NCBI GenBank assembly: GCA_031272205.1 | Contig: JAISUH010000078.1 | Location: 1-33,326 of the forward strand | DNA length: 33,326 nucleotides | Origin: Dysgonamonadaceae bacterium | GTDB lineage: Bacteria; Bacteroidota; Bacteroidia; Bacteroidales; Dysgonomonadaceae | Direction: 5' to 3' | Shown here: piece after piece, positions 17,996 to 27,535 of the stretch | Numbering within the stretch: the first letter of the stretch is position 1 | Layout of the letters: every line of letters starts with the position of its first letter | The notes under the pieces: model-generated | Seen by the model: the letters and a program-made list of their open reading frames with translations, nothing else | What the model was told of the DNA's origin: nothing | The model's database searches: none | Position numbers and translations under genes: made by a program

Positions 17996-19414
17996 CTAAA
18001 ACGCTCTGGGGTCAGTAATCTTACCCGTAACTGCTGCTGCTGCGGCAACCAAAGGTCCGGCCAATATTGTGCGGGCGCCCGGACCTTGACGTCCTTCAAA
18101 ATTGCGGTTGGAGGTCGAAACGGCATATTTTCCGGCCGGCACTTTGTCGTCGTTCATCGCTAAACAAGCCGAGCAACCGGGTTGACGCAGTTCGAAACCG
18201 GCCTCTTCGAGAATTTTATCGATGCCCTCCGCCTCGATTTGTTTGCGTACCTGCCAACTTCCCGGAACAAGCCATACCGTTACACGGTCGGCTTTGCGTT
18301 TTCCCTTTACGAAGTTGGCGAAAGCGCGGAAATCTTCGATGCGCCCGTTAGTGCAACTGCCGACGAACACGTAATCAATGGGTTTGCCTTCGAGTTTTTC
18401 GCCCGCAGAAAAACCCATGTATTGCAGCGATTTCTCGAAGGATTTCTTTCCGGCCTCGTCAATATCTTTTAAGGCCGGAATAGAGCCGTTTATCGACATT
18501 CCCATTCCGGGATTGGTGCCGTAAGTGATCATCGGTTTTATTAAAGCGCAATCGAAATGCACTTCCTTATCGAAATTCGCGCCTTCATCCGTTTTCAGCG
18601 TTTTCCAATACGCTAATGCGGCTTCCCATCTTTCCCCTTTCGGGGCAAATTCGCGCCCTTTCACGTAATTGAAGGTGGTATCGTCGGGTGCAATCAACCC
18701 GCCGCGGGCGCCCATCTCGATACTCAAATTGCACAGTGTCATGCGTTCTTCCATCGACAAACCGCGGATAACGGATCCCGAATATTCCACAAAATATCCG
18801 GTTGCGCCGCCTGTGGTCAGTTGGGAAATCATATACAAGGCGATATCTTTTGCGCCGACACCGTCCTGCAATTTACCCTCGAAATGGATGCGCATGGTTT
18901 TCGGACGGGTTTGCAGGATGCATTGCGATGCAAGCACCATTTCCACCTCGCTGGTGCCGATACCGAAAGCTATGGCGCCAAAAGCTCCGTGAGTGGAGGT
19001 GTGGCTGTCGCCGCAGACGATGGTCATGCCCGGCTGGGTATAGCCGTTTTCGGGGCCGACAACATGAACGATTCCGTTTTTCGGATGGCCCAACCCGTAG
19101 TAGGTCAGCCCAAAATCCGCAGCGTTTTTAGCCAATGTATCCACCTGAAAACGGGAAACTTCGTCGCGGATAGGCCGGTCTTGATTCATCGTTGGGATGT
19201 TGTGGTCGGCGGTCAATGTGGTCTGTTGCGGACGAAAAACGTTCAGCCCGCGCTTGCGCAATCCCGCAAAAGCCTGTGGGCTGGTTACTTCGTGACACAA
19301 GTGACGGTCGATATACAACTGTGTTGGCCCGTCTTGGACGCTTGTAACCACGTGAGCGTCCCATATCTTATCGAAAAGGGTTTTGGCGGTTTTATTTTCT
19401 GATTCTGATGTCAT
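17996..19414 (-). CDS. leuC: 3-isopropylmalate dehydratase large subunit
   Basis: LeuC (472 aa) carries the aconitase-type [4Fe-4S] cluster of isopropylmalate isomerase. Visible motifs are [16 protein letters not shown] near the N-terminus, [25 protein letters not shown], and the cluster cysteines in [12 protein letters not shown] and [11 protein letters not shown]. It ends with [15 protein letters not shown], as usual for LeuC. It is the second gene of the operon, 39 bp after leuA. Confidence 0.97.
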   Translation of the reverse strand: MTSESENKTAKTLFDKIWDAHVVTSVQDGPTQLYIDRHLCHEVTSPQAFAGLRKRGLNVFRPQQTTLTADHNIPTMNQDRPIRDEVSRFQVDTLAKNAADFGLTYYGLGHPKNGIVHVVGPENGYTQPGMTIVCGDSHTSTHGAFGAIAFGIGTSEVEMVLASQCILQTRPKTMRIHFEGKLQDGVGAKDIALYMISQLTTGGATGYFVEYSGSVIRGLSMEERMTLCNLSIEMGARGGLIAPDDTTFNYVKGREFAPKGERWEAALAYWKTLKTDEGANFDKEVHFDCALIKPMITYGTNPGMGMSINGSIPALKDIDEAGKKSFEKSLQYMGFSAGEKLEGKPIDYVFVGSCTNGRIEDFRAFANFVKGKRKADRVTVWLVPGSWQVRKQIEAEGIDKILEEAGFELRQPGCSACLAMNDDKVPAGKYAVSTSNRNFEGRQGPGARTILAGPLVAAAAAVTGKITDPRAF

Positions 19415-19453
19415 AATACAATAAATATTAGCAATTTTACAACGGATGTCTGA

Positions 19454-20941
19454 TTATTCTACAAATTTATTTACGGCGTCAATAAACGCTTCGACCGATG
19501 CGGCAACGATATCGGTGTTGGCCGAGAAGCCGTAAAACAGCGAGCCTTTGTGTTCCACCTGCATGTGCACTTTCCCCACATCGTCGCTGCCGCGATTGAT
19601 GGCTTGTATCAGAAATTCCTGAATAACGGTTTCGCGGCTGATAATTTTCTTTACCGCTTTGATAGCCGCATCCACCGGCCCGTTTCCGGTTGCGGATGCT
19701 TCGAAATGTTCCCCCGCAATATTTAATCCGATGCTGGCCACGTGGCGAATACCGACGCCACAGGTTACTTGCAGGTACTCCACTTTGATGCGGTGCGATT
19801 TGGTTTGGCGGCCAATCATGGAAAGAATGTCGTCGTCTTTGATGTCTTTTTTCTTGTCGGCCAGTTCGAGGAATTTCTGGTAGGCATCGTCCAATTCGTC
19901 GTTTTCGAGATGAACGCCCAGCAGGTTCAGACGGCTTTTCAATGCCGCGCGGCCGCTGCGTGCGGTGAGCACAATGGCGTTATCGTCGATGCCTACGTCT
20001 TTCGGATCGATGATCTCATAAGTTTGCACGTTTTTCAACACGCCGTCCTGATGGATTCCCGATGAGTGAGCGAAAGCGTTGCGCCCTACAATCGCCTTAT
20101 TCGGCTGTACAGGCATGCTCATCAACGCCGACACCAAACGGCTGGTGGAATATATTTTCTGTGTGTTGATATTGGTGTCGTAACCCAGTTCTTTGTGGCT
20201 TTTCAATGCCATCACGACCTCTTCGAGCGAAGTGTTTCCGGCGCGTTCGCCAATACCGTTAATGGTGGCTTCCACCTGCCGGGCGCCGTTCAACACGCCG
20301 GCCAACGAATTAGCGGTAGCCATACCCAAATCCTGATGGCAATGGGTGGAGAGGATGGCGTTCTTCATATCCACGTGGTCGATAAGGTATTTTATTTTTG
20401 CGCCGTATTCCTGCGGAAAGCAGTAACCCGTAGTGTCGGGAATGTTTACCACGGTAGCTCCTGCATCGACAACGGCCTGCACCACACGCGCAAGGTATTT
20501 GTTCTCGGTGCGTCCGGCATCTTCGGCATAAAATTCCACGTCGTCCACATAATTACGCGCAAGTTTCACGGCGTAAACGGCGCGTTCGATGATCTCTTCG
20601 GGATTGGAGTTGAACTTATACTTAATATGGAAATCGGAAGTCCCGATTCCCGTATGAATGCGTTTGCGCTTGGCATATTTAAGGGCTTCGGCCGCCACTT
20701 CGATGTCTTTGTCCACAGCGCGTGTAAGGGCGCAGATCACCGGCCATGTAACCGATTTGGAAATTTCCACTACGGAATTGAAATCGCCCGGACTCGAGAT
20801 GGGGAAACCCGCTTCTATCACATCAACGCCCAACAATTCCAATGCCTTGGCAACCTGAATCTTCTCAATCGTATTCAATTGACATCCGGGAACTTGTTCT
20901 CCGTCCCGCAAAGTGGTGTCAAAAATATATACTTTTTCCAT
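19454..20941 (-). CDS. leuA: 2-isopropylmalate synthase
   Basis: LeuA (495 aa) condenses 2-oxoisovalerate with acetyl-CoA, the committed step to leucine. Catalytic motifs are [37 protein letters not shown] and [16 protein letters not shown]. The C-terminal regulatory domain (from about residue 385) is complete and would allow leucine feedback inhibition. It is the first gene of the leu-ilv operon. Its ATG at 20941 lies 37 nt beyond the T run of the attenuator terminator, so its expression depends on read-through. Confidence 0.97.
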   Translation of the reverse strand: MEKVYIFDTTLRDGEQVPGCQLNTIEKIQVAKALELLGVDVIEAGFPISSPGDFNSVVEISKSVTWPVICALTRAVDKDIEVAAEALKYAKRKRIHTGIGTSDFHIKYKFNSNPEEIIERAVYAVKLARNYVDDVEFYAEDAGRTENKYLARVVQAVVDAGATVVNIPDTTGYCFPQEYGAKIKYLIDHVDMKNAILSTHCHQDLGMATANSLAGVLNGARQVEATINGIGERAGNTSLEEVVMALKSHKELGYDTNINTQKIYSTSRLVSALMSMPVQPNKAIVGRNAFAHSSGIHQDGVLKNVQTYEIIDPKDVGIDDNAIVLTARSGRAALKSRLNLLGVHLENDELDDAYQKFLELADKKKDIKDDDILSMIGRQTKSHRIKVEYLQVTCGVGIRHVASIGLNIAGEHFEASATGNGPVDAAIKAVKKIISRETVIQEFLIQAINRGSDDVGKVHMQVEHKGSLFYGFSANTDIVAASVEAFIDAVNKFVE

Positions 20942-20977
20942 TTTATAATTTTATTTTATTTTCGTCTCCCGTGTAAG

Positions 20978-21010
20978 AAAAAAACCTTCCCCACATGTGT
21001 GTGAGAAAGG
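20978..21010 (-). terminator. Attenuator terminator of the leu-ilv operon
   Basis: On the minus strand CCTTTCTCACA (21010-21000), loop CACA, TGTGGGGAAGG (20995-20985) form an 11-bp stem with two G-U pairs, followed by seven U (20984-20978). The 5' arm overlaps a segment, TCTCACACAC (21006-20997), that is perfectly complementary to GTGTGTGAGA (21063-21054) at the stop codon of the leader peptide. The two pairings are mutually exclusive, as in classical terminator/antiterminator switches. Confidence 0.85.
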
Positions 21011-21055
21011 CTTCAATCTTTTCAACTATATCATCTTCATATTGATACGTCAATC

Positions 21056-21121
21056 TCACACACTGAATGACTCCAGTAGTAGAATGGAAATGACGAGAAT
21101 ATCAATATTATTGTTGTTCAT
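21056..21121 (-). CDS. Branched-chain amino acid leader peptide (21 aa)
   Basis: An ATG at 21121 opens a 21-codon ORF that ends in TGA at 21058-21056. After MNNNN it reads IDILVISILLLES and ends FSV. Ile is at positions 6, 8, 11, 13; Leu at 9, 14, 15, 16; Val at 10 and 21, giving 10 of 21 codons for the three amino acids whose synthesis the operon encodes. The Leu run uses CTA CTA CTG. The stop codon sits inside the antiterminator segment. Stalling at the Ile/Leu/Val codons would leave that segment free to pair with the terminator arm; a ribosome at the stop codon would mask it. Its length and place are as in the ilv and leu leader peptides of enterobacteria, but the sequence is not related to them as far as I can see. 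Confidence 0.85.
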   Translation of the reverse strand: MNNNNIDILVISILLLESFSV

Positions 21122-21158
21122 AATCGGTTTAAAACACTTTATTTTTTTGAATTGGATG

Positions 21159-21189
21159 CAAAGTAAAAGCAAAAAAACCAAACTGCAAA
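21159..21189 (-). promoter_or_regulatory. Candidate promoter of the leu-ilv operon
   Basis: On the minus strand TTTG (21189-21186), a 20-nt spacer, then TACTTTG (21165-21159). This resembles the Bacteroidota -33/-7 promoter with the expected 19-21 nt spacing; the -7 box has one base fewer than TAnnTTTG. Transcription would start about 30 nt before the leader ATG at 21121. Confidence 0.55.
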
Positions 21190-21267
21190 ATGTTTTTCTC
21201 TTTTTTCTCTGTTAAAATTACATTTTTCTTATTTTACCGTCCCGCAAGTTACAATTTTTGATTTATC

Positions 21268-22539
21268 TTATCCGAAATCGTCGAACATCAACATTTCGGG
21301 CGGAACGCCAAGATTGTCGAGCATCCCCTTCACGGCGTTAGCCATCGGACCGGGGCCGCACATGTAGTATTCGATATCTTCGGGCTCGTCGTGGTTTTTC
21401 AGGTAATTGTCGAAAATGACCTGATGCACAAAACCCGGAGTATATTTCACGCCTGCTGCGTCGGCGGCGGGATCGGGACGGTCGAGCGCAAGGTGGAACG
21501 AGAAATTCGGAAAATCTTTTTCCAACTGCAAAAAGTCTTCGAGATAGAAAACCTCATTCAACGCGCGTGCGCCATAGAAATACGACATTTTGCGATCGCG
21601 AACTTGAAGGGTTTTGGTCAAATGCATAATCTGTGCGCGAAGGGGCGCCATTCCCGCACCTCCGCCAATCCACATCATCTCTCTTTTGGAATCGAAAATG
21701 GGGTGAAAATCACCGTAAGGCCCGCTCATGAGTACTTTATCGCCCTCTTTGAGCGAGAAAATAAACGACGATGCGATACCCGGAGGAACCTGTTTGAACG
21801 AGCCTGTGGCGCGGTCGAAAGGCGGCGTTGCGATGCGTACATTGAGTGTAATGCGGTCGCCCTCTGCCGGATAGTTTGCCATCGAATAGGCGCGGATGGT
21901 TTCGGCGGTGTTGGTGCTGGTCAAATCCCACATCTTGTTTTTGTCCCATTCGGGGCGGAAACGGTCTTCCACAGCGTAATCGCGGTACGAAACGCTGTAT
22001 TTCGGGATTTTTATCTGCGCATAACTGCCCGGCACGAAATTCATGTGCTCGCCCTGCGGCAGCGCAACGATAAACTCTTTGATGTAGGTCGAAACATTGC
22101 GGTTCGACACGACTTCGCACTCCCATTCTTTGACGCCAAAAACCTCTTCGGGAATCAAGACGGACAAGTTTTCCTTTACCTTCACCTGACAACTCAAACG
22201 CCAATGCGCCTGTTGTTCTTTCCGACTGAAATGGCCTTTTTCCGTCGGCAAAATCTCTCCACCGCCTTCTATCACCCGGCAACGGCATTGCCCACAGGTT
22301 CCGCTGCCGCCACAGGCAGAAGAAAGGAAGATATTTTGTGATTGCAAGGTGTTCAACAATGTACCTCCCATTGGCACATCCAAATCTTTCGAACCGTTGA
22401 TTCCGATATTCACATTACCGGACGGTATCAATTTCGATTTGGCCACCAAAATAATCACAACGAGAATCAGGATGATCACCAAGAAGACCACAACGCTTGC
22501 AACAATCGTCAATCCTGCCGCATTCAACAATACACTCAT
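21268..22539 (-). CDS. nqrF: Na+-translocating NADH:quinone reductase subunit F
   Basis: NqrF (423 aa) is the electron entry subunit: it oxidises NADH by FAD and passes electrons to a [2Fe-2S] cluster. An N-terminal membrane helix spans about residues 8-33. The ferredoxin domain has cluster cysteines at 76, 82, 85 and 117 (ACGGSGTCGQC and RLSCQV). FAD binding uses RAYSMANYP. NADH binding has MSGPYGDF, IGGGAGMAPLRAQI and MCGPGPM. The aromatic/acidic end MLMFDDFG is typical. It is the last gene of the nqr operon; no clear terminator follows before the leu promoter. Confidence 0.97.
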   Translation of the reverse strand: MSVLLNAAGLTIVASVVVFLVIILILVVIILVAKSKLIPSGNVNIGINGSKDLDVPMGGTLLNTLQSQNIFLSSACGGSGTCGQCRCRVIEGGGEILPTEKGHFSRKEQQAHWRLSCQVKVKENLSVLIPEEVFGVKEWECEVVSNRNVSTYIKEFIVALPQGEHMNFVPGSYAQIKIPKYSVSYRDYAVEDRFRPEWDKNKMWDLTSTNTAETIRAYSMANYPAEGDRITLNVRIATPPFDRATGSFKQVPPGIASSFIFSLKEGDKVLMSGPYGDFHPIFDSKREMMWIGGGAGMAPLRAQIMHLTKTLQVRDRKMSYFYGARALNEVFYLEDFLQLEKDFPNFSFHLALDRPDPAADAAGVKYTPGFVHQVIFDNYLKNHDEPEDIEYYMCGPGPMANAVKGMLDNLGVPPEMLMFDDFG

Positions 22540-22590
22540 TTCTTATTATTTATTTGCAATCTTTTTTTACTCTATTTATTTGAAATTCGC

Positions 22591-23205
22591 CTAAATGTTT
22601 ATTCCTGAAAAGCTCATGAATCCAATCGCCATCAGAGCGGTGATGATGAAGGTTATACCCAGACCTTTCAGGGGCTTGGGTACATTGGAATACTCCAACT
22701 TTTCGCGAATAGCGGCCATGCCGACAATCGCCAGCAGCCAGCCGATACCGGAACCGAAAGCGTAAGCGGTGGCTATGCCGATGTTGGGAAACTCGCGCTG
22801 CTGCATGAAGAGCGACCCCCCCAGTATGGCGCAGTTCACGGCGATGAGCGGCAGGAATATTCCCAACGATAAATACAAGGCCGGACTGAAACGCTCGATA
22901 ATCATCTCTACGAGCTGCACAACCGATGCGATGACCGCAATAAAAATCAGAAGGCTGAAAACGCTCAAATCCACATCTTTATACTCATCGCCAAACCAAG
23001 CCAGCGCCCCGCCTTTCAATACGTAATTTTCAATCAGGTAATTCAACGGCAAGGTCAGCACAAGCACAAACGTTACCGCTATACCTAATCCCAAGGCCGT
23101 TTTTACATTTTTCGACACAGCCAAAAACGAACACATACCCAAAAAGTATGCGAAAACCATGTTATCGACAAATATTGACCGTACAATTATATTAATGGCA
23201 TCCAT
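22591..23205 (-). CDS. nqrE: Na+-translocating NADH:quinone reductase subunit E
   Basis: NqrE (204 aa) is an integral membrane subunit with about six helices. Together with NqrD it holds an intramembrane iron centre. The conserved cysteines are Cys25 (FLGMCSFLAV) and Cys125 (AVNCAILGG), placed symmetrically as in the Vibrio complex. The GSGIGWLLAIVGMAAIREKL segment is family-typical. It lies 14 bp downstream of nqrD. RnfA is the nearest relative, but the complete nqrABCDEF context excludes Rnf. Confidence 0.96.
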   Translation of the reverse strand: MDAINIIVRSIFVDNMVFAYFLGMCSFLAVSKNVKTALGLGIAVTFVLVLTLPLNYLIENYVLKGGALAWFGDEYKDVDLSVFSLLIFIAVIASVVQLVEMIIERFSPALYLSLGIFLPLIAVNCAILGGSLFMQQREFPNIGIATAYAFGSGIGWLLAIVGMAAIREKLEYSNVPKPLKGLGITFIITALMAIGFMSFSGINI

Positions 23206-23219
23206 ATCCGATATTTATA

Positions 23220-23852
23220 TTAGTTTGACTCCTCCTGAAGGTCTTTGTTTCGGGCGCGGTGTATCCAAATGATACAGGCCACAATCAATATCGCCATCGG
23301 GGCGAGCATCATTAATCCGTTGTCTTTGTATCCGGCGTCGTAAACACATTGGGGTATTACCTTGTGTCCGAAAAGCGATCCCGAACCGAGCAATTCGCGG
23401 AAAAAACCGACAGCGACCAAAATCCAGCCGTAACCCAACCCGTTTCCGATTCCGTCCAAAAACGACGGCCACGGACCATTCCCCAATGCAAACGCTTCGA
23501 GGCGTCCCATCAAAATGCAATTGGTAACGATCAAGCCCACGAAAACCGATAACTGCTTGTTCACATCATAAGCAAAGGCTTTCAGAACCTCGCTCACAAG
23601 GGTAACAAGCGCGGCGGCAACCACTAACTGCACGATAATCCGGATGCGGTTGGGGATGGTTTTCCGCAACAACGAAATGATAACGTTGGCAAAGGCAACC
23701 ACAACCGTAACGGATATAGCCATGACTACCGCCGGTTCGAGCTTGGATGTAACCGCCAAAGCCGAGCAAATGCCGAGCACTTGCACGATGACGGGGTTAT
23801 TTTTATTCAGCGGCCCCAGAAGAACCTCTTTTGTTTTATTGGATAAAGCCAT
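23220..23852 (-). CDS. nqrD: Na+-translocating NADH:quinone reductase subunit D
   Basis: NqrD (210 aa) is the pseudo-symmetric partner of NqrE and is homologous to RnfE. Several membrane helices are visible. Cys29 (LGICSALAVT) and Cys112 (IVTNCILMGRLEAFA) supply the other half of the Fe centre ligands. GNGLGYGWILVAVGFFRELLGSG is the family marker near the C-terminus. The operon position between nqrC and nqrE is standard. Confidence 0.96.
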   Translation of the reverse strand: MALSNKTKEVLLGPLNKNNPVIVQVLGICSALAVTSKLEPAVVMAISVTVVVAFANVIISLLRKTIPNRIRIIVQLVVAAALVTLVSEVLKAFAYDVNKQLSVFVGLIVTNCILMGRLEAFALGNGPWPSFLDGIGNGLGYGWILVAVGFFRELLGSGSLFGHKVIPQCVYDAGYKDNGLMMLAPMAILIVACIIWIHRARNKDLQEESN

Positions 23853-23885
23853 AATTCAATTTCTTTATAAACGTCTTTTTGCGAA

Positions 23886-24596
23886 TTATTGAGCCGAATG
23901 TAATTTCAGTAAAAAATCTTTGTATTTTCCCACACTATCAAGCAACATGTCGTCAACCCCCCTGCTGGTAATGGTTCCCCCGGAGATACCATCGACATAA
24001 TCGCGGTCGGACACCGAACGCCCCGGTTTTACCACGGCGACGGACGAAAACCCGCCGGCATTGAAGAGATGCTTGCCTTCGAACTGATTGCGGAAATGGG
24101 GTGTTACAATTTCAGCCCCAAGACCGGGCGTTTCGGAGGCATGGCTGAAGTCTGCCCCGTAAATCGAATTGCCGTCGGCGTCAATGGCAAGGTATCCCCA
24201 AATAAGTCCCCACAGCCCTTTCCCGGCCATTGGGATGACAAATTTTTTCACGCCGTCTATCTCTGCTTCAAAAACGGGAAGCCCTTTGCTGGCGTCTTTC
24301 GCAATATCGGTTCCAAAAGCGGGATCATTAGCGCCTACGCCCTCCGTGCCTTCCTCTACTGACCCGTCGGCTTTTATCAGATAGGCATTTTTTATCACCT
24401 CATTGTATTTCGCTTCGGCAGAATTTGCGGGGATATCCAAACGCAACGAACGGAGTATCTGTTGCATTTTATCGATATTCTCGTTTTTGATTTGCTTATC
24501 TTTCAACACTTGGTGCGTGAAAGCCAGCGCCACGGCAACAATAATCACCATAACGGAAGCGTAAACGATCGTATATGTACTGCCTTCTCTGTTCAT
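23886..24596 (-). CDS. nqrC: Na+-translocating NADH:quinone reductase subunit C
   Basis: NqrC (236 aa) has one N-terminal membrane helix (about residues 9-27) and a periplasmic FMN domain. The flavinylation motif is SGGTIT in DGISGGTITSRGVDDML; the terminal Thr, residue 210, should carry covalent FMN attached by ApbE, which is not in this window. GLWGLIWGYLAID and ETPGLGAEI are further family motifs. Its ATG overlaps the nqrB stop as ATGA, so translation is coupled. Confidence 0.97.
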   Translation of the reverse strand: MNREGSTYTIVYASVMVIIVAVALAFTHQVLKDKQIKNENIDKMQQILRSLRLDIPANSAEAKYNEVIKNAYLIKADGSVEEGTEGVGANDPAFGTDIAKDASKGLPVFEAEIDGVKKFVIPMAGKGLWGLIWGYLAIDADGNSIYGADFSHASETPGLGAEIVTPHFRNQFEGKHLFNAGGFSSVAVVKPGRSVSDRDYVDGISGGTITSRGVDDMLLDSVGKYKDFLLKLHSAQ

Positions 24597-25840
24597 TTTT
24601 CAACTCCTTTCCGGTTTTTCACGGCAACCCTCTTCATGCGCCGTTTGATATTGGCATCCACCACGTAGAAATCAATGAGCGGGGCAAATGCGTTCATCAG
24701 CAATATCGACAACATCATCCCTTCGGGATATCCGGGATTAAATACGCGGATCGTTATGGCGATCAACCCGATGAGGAATCCGTAAATCCATTTGCCTTTC
24801 TCCGTCCGCGCCGAGGTAACGGGATCCGTAGCCATAAACACGGCTCCGAATGCAAAACCGCCCAGCAGGAAATGATATTCCATCGGCATTTCCATGATGG
24901 CGTTTGAGGCGAACAGATTGACTGAAACGATAGCGACTACACCTCCAATAAAAACAGAAAGTATTGTTTTCCAGCTTCCTACGCCGGTAACAATAAGGAT
25001 AAACGCCCCCAGCAGGATGGCAAACGTGGAGACCTCGCCTGCCGAACCGGGGATGAATCCCCAAAACATATCGCTTAGCGACAAAGGTTGTCCCACAGCA
25101 TTCGTGAAGCTAAACGACACGAAGCTGTCCGCTCCGGTGGTGGCAATCTGCCCCAGCGGCGTTGCACCGGTAAAACCGTCAACGGTTTGGGCTACGCCAT
25201 TCGCCATTTCGGGATTACCTGCTCCGAAAGAGCCTTGGGTGCGGATCCAAACCTTGTCGCCCGACATTTTCGACGGATAGGCGAAAAACAAAAAGGCACG
25301 CGCCATCAACGCAACGTTAAAAATATTATAACCCGTTCCTCCGAACACTTCTTTGGCAAAAATCACCGAGAAAGCCGTGGCTACAGCTATCATCCAGAGC
25401 GGCGTATCGACGGGCAAAATCATCGGGATGAGGATCCCCGAAACAAGAAATCCTTCGGCAACCTCCTCCTTTTTGTATTGCGCCGAAGCAAATTCGATTC
25501 CCAGTCCCACAACGTAGGCTACGATGATTTGCGGCAGCATCGACAACAGGCCGTAAAAGAATGTTTCCAAAAAACCGGCCTTGGCCCCTATCACCAAAAA
25601 ATGCTGGTATCCGATGTTATACATCCCAAACAGCAGGGCCGGTATCAAGGCCAAGATGACGATACTCATCGTCCGCTTTGAATCGCGGGCATCGTGAATA
25701 TGGACTCCCGAACGCGACGTGGTGTCGGGTACGAAAAGGAAAGTCTCGAAAGCCTCGAATACGGAATGAAAGGCCTGAAACTTACCCCCTTTCTCGAAAT
25801 GGGGCTTTATTTTTTCTATGTATTTCCTTATCACCTTCAA
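24593..25840 (-). CDS. nqrB: Na+-translocating NADH:quinone reductase subunit B
   Basis: NqrB (415 aa) is the main membrane subunit of the complex and is thought to form the Na+ pathway and bind riboflavin. Multiple helices begin near residue 57. The covalent FMN site is Thr227 in VDGFTGATPLG. HHDARD-like HIHDARDSKRTM precedes the first helix, and GGFAFGAVFMATDPVTSARTEKGKWIYG is the conserved late segment. Length and motifs are complete. It starts 42 bp after nqrA and overlaps nqrC by 4 bp. Confidence 0.97.
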   Translation of the reverse strand: MKVIRKYIEKIKPHFEKGGKFQAFHSVFEAFETFLFVPDTTSRSGVHIHDARDSKRTMSIVILALIPALLFGMYNIGYQHFLVIGAKAGFLETFFYGLLSMLPQIIVAYVVGLGIEFASAQYKKEEVAEGFLVSGILIPMILPVDTPLWMIAVATAFSVIFAKEVFGGTGYNIFNVALMARAFLFFAYPSKMSGDKVWIRTQGSFGAGNPEMANGVAQTVDGFTGATPLGQIATTGADSFVSFSFTNAVGQPLSLSDMFWGFIPGSAGEVSTFAILLGAFILIVTGVGSWKTILSVFIGGVVAIVSVNLFASNAIMEMPMEYHFLLGGFAFGAVFMATDPVTSARTEKGKWIYGFLIGLIAITIRVFNPGYPEGMMLSILLMNAFAPLIDFYVVDANIKRRMKRVAVKNRKGVEK

Positions 25841-25882
25841 TTATGATTGATTTATCTGTTATCTGTATGATTATCAAATGTT

Positions 25883-27229
25883 TTATTCCATCTCTTTGCG
25901 GAGCAAATCCAGTCCCTTGCGAACGATGCGCTGAATTTCCAACTTCGAAGTATCGACAAATTCACAAAGGGCGAAATCTTCGGGGGCAACTTCGTAAATC
26001 CCCAGATTCTCCATCTTGTCGATGTTGAACGCGATAATGGATTTGAGCAAGGGTTCGGGATAGATGTCCATCGGGAACACTTTATCGTATTCGTTGGAAA
26101 CGATGATAGCGCGGGAACCACCCAAAATACGTGCATCGAGACGGTATCTCTTTTTCAAATGCGGATAGGTGCAGCCCGCGCTGTAGCGATTCGGCGAGAG
26201 CGAAGCCCATCCCAGCGTTTCGTGAACGTTTTTCCCTTCGGGTATCACGGTTATTTGTGAATCGTAGGCGCGGAGCGAGCCGTCTCTGTCTATCTTTGTG
26301 CCGGTCAGCACGTTACCGCTGATATACCGCAGGGGTATCCCTTCGGTTACATTGTCTTCGAAAAGCGAAGAAAGCTGTGTGCCGACAGCTATTCTATAAT
26401 ATCCGGTATGTTTCACTTCCGAACCGGAAAGGGCGACTACGCGGGTCAAATCTACGATTCCTTTATTAAACAGTCTTCCAATAACGGCAACATCTAACGC
26501 ATTCAGTGTCCAAACCGTTTCCCCTCGGTTTACCGGTGAAAGATGATTGATTTGAACGCCAACATTTCCCGCGGGATGCGGGCCGTCAAATTCCGTAACC
26601 ACAACGTTTTTTGCACGGCGCAAATCTTCGTTTTTCGTTTGCGACCGGATGGAAAGATAGACTTTCCCCGGCGTCAGTTTCGCCAAAGCATCCAATCCTG
26701 TTTGCAAATCGGCCTCCTGCCCGGCTATGATGAAATCGTATGAAGGAGCTAAAGGAGACGAATCAAATCCGGTAACAAAGATGTCGCGGGGCGTTTTATC
26801 GGGGTTGGCTATCACGTCGTAGGGGCGTTGCTTGATTAAAAACCAAATACCTGCTTCCGAAATAGAAGCCTTTACGTCGTCAGCCGAAAGGGCAGAGACC
26901 GATTTTTTCCCGAAATCGCGGTACGCTATATCTTCGTCGGCTTTAATTTCTATATACAGAATCCGGCGTTTTTCGCCTCGTTCCACTGCCGCAACAACGC
27001 CGCTGACGGGCGAAGCAAACAACAGATCGGGGTGATTCTTGTCGTAAAACAAGGCCGAACCGGCTTTCACCTGCTCTCCTGCTTTAACCGTCATTTTGGG
27101 TGTTACGCCATGGAAATCTTCGGGGTAAATCCTGACGATATCGCTCTTTATGATACCTCTAAATACCTCTTGCGGCTCTCCCAACAATGGAATCTGCAAA
27201 CCTTTTTTTATTTTGATTTTATGGGCCAT
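25883..27229 (-). CDS. nqrA: Na+-translocating NADH:quinone reductase subunit A
   Basis: NqrA (448 aa) is the soluble cytoplasmic subunit, linked to ubiquinone or menaquinone binding; it carries no cofactor motif. It begins MAHKIKIKKGLQIPLLGEP, which aligns with the usual NqrA N-terminus. An upstream ATG at 27361 would add 44 residues of Phe/Leu-rich sequence encoded by AT-rich DNA; this is rejected because homologues start at the MA-KIK motif. It is the first gene of the operon nqrABCDEF. A weak promoter-like TATCTTTC lies roughly 45 nt upstream on the minus strand. Confidence 0.95.
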   Translation of the reverse strand: MAHKIKIKKGLQIPLLGEPQEVFRGIIKSDIVRIYPEDFHGVTPKMTVKAGEQVKAGSALFYDKNHPDLLFASPVSGVVAAVERGEKRRILYIEIKADEDIAYRDFGKKSVSALSADDVKASISEAGIWFLIKQRPYDVIANPDKTPRDIFVTGFDSSPLAPSYDFIIAGQEADLQTGLDALAKLTPGKVYLSIRSQTKNEDLRRAKNVVVTEFDGPHPAGNVGVQINHLSPVNRGETVWTLNALDVAVIGRLFNKGIVDLTRVVALSGSEVKHTGYYRIAVGTQLSSLFEDNVTEGIPLRYISGNVLTGTKIDRDGSLRAYDSQITVIPEGKNVHETLGWASLSPNRYSAGCTYPHLKKRYRLDARILGGSRAIIVSNEYDKVFPMDIYPEPLLKSIIAFNIDKMENLGIYEVAPEDFALCEFVDTSKLEIQRIVRKGLDLLRKEME

Positions 27230-27535
27230 ATCCGGTACAAAAACTTTGCCTTTATTTAAAAAAAAACAGAAAGATAGTATTTTTCCGTTTTTCGCGGCGA
27301 AGATATACTTTTTTAGGGTAAAAAACAAGAAAAAGAGCAGATATAGACTTAAAAAAATCACAAAACACAGTTTTTCTGTTGTGTTTATTCATTTCGAATA
27401 GACAAAAAAATGTGAAACGTCGGCTTCCGATAAAACAGTCTTAACCCTTTTTTTTTGTTTTTTTGTCGTGTAATACAAAGGATTTTTATACCTTTACTGA
27501 TATTTTCAATGTAACATTTCTAAAATCTCAGCAAA
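27230..27535. other. Divergent intergenic region between nqrA and a FISUMP lipoprotein
   Basis: Very AT-rich, about 300 bp. On the minus strand TATCTTTC with TTCG 21 nt upstream is a two-mismatch match to the Bacteroidota promoter and could drive nqr. On the plus strand TTTG (27462-27465) and TACCTTTA (27489-27496) are separated by 23 nt, slightly too far for a good match. No gene is credible here. Confidence 0.35.

Noticed and set aside
9375-21121. Possible horizontal acquisition of the leu-ilv operon
   Set aside because: Gene order matches that known from Bacteroides leu operons, no mobile genes or attachment sites flank it, and base composition looks like that of its neighbours by eye.
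27230-27361. N-terminal extension of nqrA from ATG 27361
   Set aside because: The 44 extra residues are low-complexity Phe/Leu/Lys-rich sequence from AT-rich DNA, and NqrA homologues begin at the MA-KIK motif encoded at 27229.
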